Notes under the pieces: model-generated
Database searches by the model: none
Seen by the model: only the letters and a program-made list of their open reading frames with translations
Told to the model about the DNA's origin: nothing
In this document: positions 59,401-64,000 of the stretch, piece by piece
Layout: every line of letters starts with the position of its first letter
How positions within the stretch are numbered: the first letter of the stretch is position 1
Source of the DNA: Apostichopus japonicus
Lineage: Eukaryota > Echinodermata > Holothuroidea > Aspidochirotida > Stichopodidae
Direction: 5' to 3'
Length of the DNA stretch: 64,000 bases
NCBI RefSeq assembly: GCF_037975245.1
Contig: NC_092562.1
Coordinates: forward strand, 25,822,554-25,886,553
Made by a program: the position numbers and the translations under genes

Positions 59401-62314
59401 TTAAGTGCGTCACAGAAATCCCAAGCTCACTTAACTTCAACACTTCATACATTAATCTAGCTATTCTTTATTTGGACATGGAGGGATGGGGGTAGGTAGG
59501 TAGGGGCGTTTTGAGATTATTCATTGTTTTTCACTTTATCATATTTTCATTAATCACGAAACAGAACACAAAGTGGTCATTGCTGAATGCAAGGGTTTTC
59601 TTTAAAGACAACTTTGAAATGCATTAGTCTATCAGAGACTGAGCACTGGATAATTTTACAAAACGAAAGGAGAAATAACAGAAAATGTATTTTATCTTTT
59701 ACACCCGGTTGTTTCGAAGAAGAATTTAACTCACTATTTATGTGAAAATAAATCCATAAACTGCATTTCATACCCGGTCCGGTCGTTTTTCAGTCCAGGA
59801 AATACGCGACCGACTGAAAACTTACCTTTTCTCACTCTCCACTCCTGGGGCTAGGGTAACGTTGGCCTTTCCTGATCTCTTGGTGGGGTCGTCTCCAAAG
59901 AGATCGTGGACCACTGCCATGATTCTGTCGGAGTAGCCGATAGCGTCTCTCAATTGCTGGTCGTCGTAGAGTATCTCCTGAAGCAGACTCGACCTATCGG
60001 TACTGTCAGTGGAATTCTTTCTCTTGCTATTGGCTGAGAGCATTGAAGTAGTTGTCGGGATTAAATGGCATACTGAATATGCAAATTTCTTTAGATAGCC
60101 ATGACATATAACATAGCAGTATTTGACCTTTGATGTCACCAATCACCCAGGCACGAGTTTACATCCATGGTCAGGCACCTACCCACCAAGTGTGAACGGG
60201 ATCTCAATTATGGTATCTGAGGAGTTAGACCAGTTTGACCATTTAACTCATTTGACATTTGACGCTGACCCTAAATATTTCTTATTTTGAAAATTGCCTC
60301 ATCATTCTCTGCTTGTATATCGTGTGGTTTAATGCATTTCCCAACATGTTGACATGTAGAAAATTGCCAAAAAGCAATGTTTAGAATTTCTTGACCTTGT
60401 ACCTCTGACCTTTGGCGTTATGAATTATGCAGGAATGAGTTTAAATGGTCAGGCACCTACCACCAAGTTTGAACTTGATCGCACTAATGGTCAACGAGGA
60501 GTTTGCGACACTTTAATGCCTTAAGGGTGGGAGTCAAAGGTCAAAGAAGGTCAAAAGTCAAATTGGCCTAAATTGTTCGAAATTACCATGTAAGTGAATT
60601 ATAACACATGGGATACAATCCACAGAATCAACAGGAAAAATTCCCTTTTCCAAAATGGAATTTGACATGATATTGTAAAAATGTAGTACAAGCAGATCTA
60701 AGCCATGCAAAAGTACCTTTCCAGAGAGCCCTCATTTGTCGTTCAGCTTTCACAGCTGGAAGATTCCCAGACATGTGGATCTGCCTTCTTCTCTCCTGGA
60801 GAATTAAAGATCAGGAGTCAACCAGGGAGTAAATAAAGCTCACACTGACTACATATCTGTTAGTGACTCTTGATTACATAGACCACATATGTGTGAGCCA
60901 GGAGAAACTCTTTCAAACATAACCACATGCTGCATCAAAGCATGAATTCTGCAGTTTTATGTTAATTAACTTAATTTACAGTGACACTTTACTTTTCTTA
61001 ATCTGTTTGATGATAGATGAAGGCAACAACACTAATGTGTCTTCCTTCCACCCTACTGGGATTACAGTTAAGGCCTGATGATTGAATTATTTACATACAA
61101 TATATATATATATATTTAGATAAATAGTTTTATCTCTAGAGTAAGGCAAATATGTCACCAAAAACAGAACTAGTATTGTTAGATACAGGTGACAAACGCC
61201 TACAGTGGAATAACGACCTTCCTTATCGGTTTTGAACCTCAGGACATACAATCAGCGTCCATAGCCTAGTAGTTAGGGTGTCCGCATATACAGCGGGAGG
61301 CCCGGGTTTGAGTCCCGGTGGAGGCTGGAAGTTTTTGCGCTGTTCTGGATTTTCCAATTCATTACGATTTCAATTATATACACATATATAAGTTGCGGAC
61401 TTTGCTAAAAGTCTTTTTTTGGGCATTTCCATGATTAATTAAATTTATACCTAAAGTTATATTTACACAGGTTATGTTAAGTGTAACATCATAATGAACT
61501 TACCACTTCTTCATTGGAGAGCTTATGTACCGACAGGTCTGATGTAGAATTCTAAAAGAAAAATAACAACAGGTTTAGAACTAGAATTTAACCATGCATA
61601 TATTATATGTCAAGTTCAAGATTTTCCCAAACATTTTCCCCAAATATTAGCAATATCTTTCTTCTTCTGAATTTGTTGTAAACTTCTACTTTGCATATTC
61701 AACAAAAGCAATTTTAGAAGAGTTTTGCAATTCCATCCATCATCATTTATTCAACCTTTTCATATGAATACATGATTTTATGGAATATAGTGAACATATG
61801 TCTTGCATCATGAAGACAAAATATCGGAGTAAACCTGAATATCCCAGGGAGAGGCTCTTGAGCGTGTTTGTAAACCCCTTCCGAAGTTTGAACAGTTTTG
61901 AATAGTTAAAGACTTTATAGCGTATAATAACAACCTTTTAATTATGGAGAAATGTTAATTATACATTGTCACAGTTTTTGCAACTTGATCGGTACAAAAT
62001 CAAAATTAAAACATTTTTTTATTACAATTTTTTGTTGCATATCTTGTATCATTTTCTAATATAAAAGGAGTAAGCTTTAACCAAAAATGCCTTCATCTCT
62101 ACACCCTGTACTGTGCACACATATCTGCAAATATTACATGTACAGTATGTATATATGTATGTACTGTATGTATGTATGATGATAAATAACGATAATCACA
62201 GATTGTACTCACATCCCAAGCTGGACCTCTCTTTTGATTTTTCTTCTGCTCATTCCTCTTCTGACGACCTTGCTTGGTGGATGCTGTTCGTCCTTCCTTT
62301 CTGACAAATGACAT
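51635..62314 (-). CDS. SPICE1: spindle and centriole-associated protein 1 (12 coding exons, spliced)
   Basis: Joining, on the minus strand, 62314-62213, 61551-61504, 60795-60717, 60033-59826, 59380-59271, 58027-57909, 57046-56971, 55960-55794, 55152-55006, 54772-54686, 54028-53899 and 53430-51635 gives 3069 nt, 1022 residues plus stop, with GT-AG and matching phases throughout. Human SPICE1 is 855 residues. Matches to it, in order: MSFVRK at the start, WDNSTSDLSVHKLSNEE (human WDNTVTDLTVHRATPED), a block of EILYDDQQLRDAIGYSDRI type, QALNDLHEDE, DVEEYERLTG, PAIMLSPPRQ (768-777; human PAVLLTPPRQ) and a C-terminal coiled coil ISDLNRRIAALSKEHAEAEE. In vertebrates SPICE1 localises to centrioles and spindle microtubules and is needed for centriole duplication, spindle assembly and chromosome congression. 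Function here is inferred from orthology. Confidence 0.92.
53431..53898 (-). other. SPICE1: SPICE1 intron 11 (0.47 kb)
   Basis: Contains a degenerate TCTTATATT-rich stretch (53525-53665) and no recognised repeat family. Confidence 0.8.
53899..54028 (-). CDS. SPICE1: SPICE1 coding exon 11 (residues 382-425)
   Basis: ELINTQERLSKLEEAVKNLR continues the coiled coil, then SSTTLDGQAEFNPAH. Phase 0 in, phase 1 out at the non-optimal donor gtacca, chosen because it alone fits the phase of exon 12. Reading through would reach a stop within a few codons, a possible short isoform. Confidence 0.82.
54175..54203 (-). repeat. hammerhead-like retroelement motif, diverged copy
   Basis: On the minus strand GCCT is followed by an exact CUGANGA core (CTGAAGA) and AGGTCC-TGCT. 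The second helix and GAAA box are then lost (gtgtccaagc). Identified by likeness to 38041-38080. Confidence 0.35.
54327..54568 (+). repeat. CATA-tailed tRNA-derived SINE, most complete copy
   Basis: GGAGTGT at the start pairs with CACTCC at the end of the tRNA-like head. There is a box-A-like TAGCTCAGTGGTTA and a box-B-like GAGTTTGAGTC. The body contains gttgttgacaattgacaatt and an internal inverted repeat (gactgacttcggtcagcttg), and the tail is (CATA)n. Copies: 34450-34694 (-), 38967-39206 (+), 32793-32842 (3' fragment). Confidence 0.92.
54686..54772 (-). CDS. SPICE1: SPICE1 coding exon 10 (residues 353-381)
   Basis: KERLGQNNSVSSLKAQIEDQ and RNLINALTL, predicted coiled coil, matching human EQVLGDHRELIDALT. 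Phase 0 both sides; donor gtaagt. Confidence 0.92.
54773..55005 (-). other. SPICE1: SPICE1 intron 9 (0.23 kb)
   Basis: Short intron with no recognised repeat. Confidence 0.8.
55006..55152 (-). CDS. SPICE1: SPICE1 coding exon 9 (residues 304-352)
   Basis: VIRGIQGDVEEYERLTGSEV matches human [37 protein letters not shown] then matches the following helix of the human protein. Phase 0 both sides; donor gtaggt. Confidence 0.93.
55153..55793 (-). other. SPICE1: SPICE1 intron 8 (0.64 kb)
   Basis: Contains an antisense tRNA-Phe-like SINE head at 55484-55556, and a box-B-like ggttcgatttc at about 55630 on the other strand. Confidence 0.75.
55484..55556 (-). repeat. tRNA-derived element (tRNA-Phe-like head)
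   Basis: On the minus strand GGGCTAGATAGCTCCTGTGG leads to GTAGAG (box A), a loop CTGAAAT containing GAA, and AGGTTCCAGTC (box B). GCTAG can pair with CTAGC at the 3' end. Mismatches in the arms rule out a functional tRNA gene. Confidence 0.55.
55794..55960 (-). CDS. SPICE1: SPICE1 coding exon 8 (residues 248-303)
   Basis: ESLLDQPSDEESDNRGEEIP, then VKKKSTSRIGAESQTPTKQD and AALAT. Low-complexity charged linker. Phase 1 in, phase 0 out; donor gtgagt. Confidence 0.85.
55961..56970 (-). other. SPICE1: SPICE1 intron 7 (1 kb)
   Basis: A short CCACCATATGTAAACTG-type repeat recurs near 56035-56190 (four to five times, in two forms). Nothing else. Confidence 0.75.
56971..57046 (-). CDS. SPICE1: SPICE1 coding exon 7 (residues 223-248)
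   Basis: Basic EKGEHRVRPGRRTTKRNNNS and KRKPV; human SPICE1 has a comparable KVKRKPN motif. Phase 0 in, phase 1 out; donor gtatgt. It is the least conserved short exon, but the phase fits both neighbours. Confidence 0.8.
57047..57908 (-). other. SPICE1: SPICE1 intron 6 (0.86 kb), holds a dispersed repeat
   Basis: Contains a repeat on the + strand at about 57280-57735. Confidence 0.8.
57280..57735 (+). repeat. dispersed repeat of unknown class
   Basis: The sequence gctcgaagcgctttacagga followed downstream by tatgttttcagcgatgtttt, ggcaaggccttccatagctt and tgccttgtccccag resembles a widespread invertebrate repeat whose degenerate text reads like 'tttcagtgatg...ttccatagcttggg'. Recognised from general experience only; no terminal repeats or tail define its class. 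Confidence 0.45.
57909..58027 (-). CDS. SPICE1: SPICE1 coding exon 6 (residues 183-222)
   Basis: Acidic DDYSADSEDEDTYEGYQGSL, then LERFRGYIEKESDRKKKQQ. The acidic-then-FLQQL-like arrangement is also seen in human SPICE1 after QALND. Phase 1 in, phase 0 out; donor gttagt. Confidence 0.85.
58028..59270 (-). other. SPICE1: SPICE1 intron 5 (1.24 kb)
   Basis: AT-rich; a TATGATA-rich stretch lies near 58530-58600. No repeat family recognised. Confidence 0.8.
59271..59380 (-). CDS. SPICE1: SPICE1 coding exon 5 (residues 146-183)
   Basis: VLSESVMDRQALNDLHEDE matches human IFNESVIEPQALNDVDGEE. Phase 2 in, phase 1 out; acceptor ttcttacag, donor gtcagt. Confidence 0.92.
59381..59825 (-). other. SPICE1: SPICE1 intron 4 (0.44 kb)
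   Basis: Nothing recognisable. Confidence 0.8.
59826..60033 (-). CDS. SPICE1: SPICE1 coding exon 4 (residues 77-146)
   Basis: SLLQEILYDDQQLRDAIGYS, DRIMAVVHDLFGDDP and ANVTLAPG match human [20 protein letters not shown] and NVTVAPD. This is the best-conserved block. Phase 1 in, phase 2 out; donor gtaagt. Confidence 0.94.
60034..60716 (-). other. SPICE1: SPICE1 intron 3 (0.68 kb)
   Basis: Contains a diverged direct duplication of about 260 bp spacing (about 60130-60260 and 60390-60520) sharing ggtcaggcacctacc and several AGGTCA-type half sites near 60535-60562. Confidence 0.75.
60717..60795 (-). CDS. SPICE1: SPICE1 coding exon 3 (residues 51-77)
   Basis: ERRRQIHMSGNLPAVKAERQ, then MRALWK. 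It parallels human [20 protein letters not shown]. Phase 0 in, phase 1 out; donor gtactt is non-optimal. Confidence 0.88.
60796..61503 (-). other. SPICE1: SPICE1 intron 2 (0.71 kb)
   Basis: Mostly occupied by the second copy of the tRNA-like repeat (61130-61378) and its flanking TA-rich tracts. Confidence 0.85.
61130..61378 (+). repeat. dispersed repeat with internal tRNA-like domain, copy 2
   Basis: Matches 4329-4588 over its whole length. The tRNA-like domain starts at gcgtccatagcc near 61255 and contains a CCGC/GCGG stem and a box B GGGTTTGAGTCCC. The anticodon loop (atataca) differs from copy 1, and TA-rich DNA flanks both sides, as in copy 1. It lies antisense to SPICE1. Confidence 0.8.
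61504..61551 (-). CDS. SPICE1: SPICE1 coding exon 2 (residues 35-50)
   Basis: A 48-nt exon encoding NSTSDLSVHKLSNEEV, equivalent to human NTVTDLTVHRATPEDL. Phase 0 both sides; acceptor ttcttttag, donor gtaagt. Confidence 0.92.
61552..62212 (-). other. SPICE1: SPICE1 intron 1 (0.66 kb)
   Basis: No repeat recognised apart from a short TATG-rich stretch near 62145-62178. Confidence 0.8.
62213..62314 (-). CDS. SPICE1: SPICE1 coding exon 1 (residues 1-34)
   Basis: MSFVRKEGRTASTKQGRQKR followed by a basic stretch ending GPAWD. Start MSFVR and end WD both match vertebrate SPICE1. Phase 0 out; donor gtgagt. Confidence 0.9.
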
Positions 62315-63218
62315 CTTTCAAAATGTCACTGGTAGACAACATTTAACGACATCTAGCTCTATAAAAAATGAAAATGGGAAAACTGTGTATAGGAGGGATT
62401 ATGGTGAAATGCATGCAGATGTTTAGATGTTTTATCCTAATCCCTCCTCCCCCACACCCTCCCCTCCATATTATAAATTAGAACCTAGTAAAACGCATCG
62501 GTAAGTGTCATAGTTTTCAACCGAACCACATTTTCATCAAACAAGAACAATAACCGTTGGAAAGTGTGTAAACATCAACATACAATTGAAAGTGAGAGCA
62601 AGGAACGTATTGACAGTCGTGTACTGGCGGCGTCTATAAATGATATCGTACCAGTTTCACGAAACTAACAACGCTACACCGTCAGATACACGAACCCACT
62701 TTCACTACAGTACCACAGTAGCAACTTCTCACGTAAAAAGAACAATTTTTCTGTGCTCCAGATATCACTATCTATGAGAAAGCTGAAAATTAAATAATAT
62801 ATCAAGTGCTTCTAAAACACCCTACCAGCTTTAATCCAGTGATACAAAATTCGCGCTTTGACATCATCTTTGAATTGCAGACTGTACAGTAAAGTTATAC
62901 CTGCCATCAAGTGTTTTAAGTTCTAAACCTATTTTCGCCATTTTTGACCAATTGTGTCATATATTATGTTTGTAATTGGACGTCCAGGGTTCGCTCCTTT
63001 TCAGACCTTCCAAGAAAAAGTAACAAATTACTGTATGTTAACAGATACTTTTATATATCCTTCGTCGATGAAGCTAAAACATTAATATTGCACACCAATG
63101 TGGCACACAAATGACGATGGCATCACAGAATGTTTGTTACTACATTTCATTTACATTGAAACATTCTCAGTTAACACATATCTGTCCACTTTATTTCAAT
63201 CATCACTGTCGTTTTATC
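62315..63218 (-). other. SPICE1: SPICE1 5' flank
   Basis: The start codon context is gaaagATGT. No upstream coding exon is needed for the conserved N-terminus. The transcription start and any non-coding exon could not be placed; no TATA box or CpG-rich block was evident. Confidence 0.4.
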
Positions 63219-63573
63219 CAAGGGCGTAGGAACCGGGGGGCTGTGAAAAATATGGGAGCGGAAGTATCATTCCGCCCCCCCCCCCCCGCTCCGCAAGTCA
63301 GAAAACCCCTTTTTCATTTCCAAATGAGAAAAAAAATCTCATTTGGAGCACCAAATTGCATCTAAGGCCAGGTGAAAATGCAAAATTATTTACAAAATGG
63401 AGTGTGGTGTTGAAGTGTGCAATATTGCACCAAATTGCATCTGAGGCCACCTGGACATGCAAAAAATTTCCAAAGGGGGAGGGGACACCCCCTCCCCGTA
63501 GAACCCTCCCCCAGGCCGGCCATCAGTCTTCAGCCCCCCCCCCCCCACTCAAAAGTAACTTCCTACGTCACTG
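63219..63573. mobile_element. hAT-type MITE, 355 bp, 8-bp target duplication
   Basis: Flanked by GTTTTATC on both sides (63211-63218 and 63574-63581). The ends are CAAGGGCGTAGGAA and, reversed, CAGTGACGTAGGAA. Long C-runs lie near each end, and gcaccaaattgcatct with a following taaggcca/gaggcca is repeated inside (about 63350 and 63428). Frames on the + strand are not transposase-like. Confidence 0.88.
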
Positions 63574-63581
63574 GTTTTATC

Positions 63582-64000
63582 ACTAAATATTTTACCTAAG
63601 TTCAACCTGGTGAGGTTTGTGAGTATCCTTAGAACCTGTAAAAATTGAAATGAAACGAACAAGGAAGACCTGTCTGGCAAATATCGAAAGCAACCTGGAA
63701 AAGAGCAAATAGTTTTACGACTTGAGTAGAAGGGGATTTGAAACTATACTCACTGAGAATTAAAAACAACTGTTAAAGGTTTTTAACTGAGTGGCCAACA
63801 TTTGTTTTGTTTTCTAGCATTTAAAGCAATCTTTCTCAACCTGGAGTCCGCAGACCCCTCGGCAGTAAGTATTGAGTCAAATTTATCCGAATGGGTCTGC
63901 AGAGAAAAAAAAACGAACGTGTCCGTCAACCGCGAGGACAGCTTGAACAGTCTGCTGTCAAGGCAGTGAGAGCGAGTCTGAGAATGCCATATCGAGCAAA
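63582..64000. other. no gene seen at the right edge
   Basis: A segment near 63830-63865 (tttctcaacctggagtccgc) resembles the terminal region of hAT-type elements, but no second end is in the window. Nothing else recognisable. Confidence 0.3.

Noticed and set aside
63111-63599. Overlapping plus-strand frames of 60-84 residues
   Set aside because: They fall on the MITE at 63219-63573 with its poly-C runs and show no domain.

Overview
The window is nuclear DNA from an animal, AT-rich, with long introns and many dispersed repeats. Two spliced genes were rebuilt exon by exon from GT-AG boundaries and compatible phases. They resemble vertebrate proteins well, while the repeats (tRNA-derived SINEs, hAT-type MITEs, hammerhead-like retroelement ends, minisatellites) look like those of a marine invertebrate. 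An echinoderm, hemichordate or cephalochordate is the best guess; the species cannot be fixed from the sequence alone.

Layout. 1-4.9 kb: two possible terminal exons of an unidentified + strand gene, split by a 1.09-kb near-perfect palindrome with TA flanks; an array of GACTAA/TTAGTC motifs; a hammerhead-like fold; a (TA)n tract; and a repeat with a tRNA-like domain. 4.9-5.04 kb: a convincing orphan first coding exon on the minus strand with two CACGTG boxes just upstream. 9.7-44.2 kb (+): a polo-like kinase of the PLK2/PLK3 type, 12 coding exons, 677 residues, only 2.03 kb of coding sequence spread over 34 kb. Its introns hold a 3.8-kb TIR element, a 60-70-bp minisatellite, a 15-bp minisatellite, a 115-bp satellite, SINEs and a hAT MITE. 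Its probable 3' UTR carries fourteen 20-bp units, many of which can form a small hairpin.

51.6-62.3 kb (-): a SPICE1 (spindle and centriole-associated protein 1, CCDC52) orthologue, 12 coding exons, 1022 residues, with a very large His/Gln/Asp-rich last exon. The two genes converge tail to tail about 7.5 kb apart. In vertebrates both products act in centriole duplication and spindle function, so the pairing is worth a synteny check. 62.3-64 kb: SPICE1 upstream DNA and another hAT-type MITE.

No bacterial-type system, CRISPR array, rRNA gene or functional tRNA gene was seen. The least ordinary signals are the hairpin array after the PLK2 stop, the scattered hammerhead-like motifs (one pair forming a perfect 35-bp inverted repeat), the palindrome built from ~144-bp units, and the tRNA-like repeat whose tRNA part is internal.
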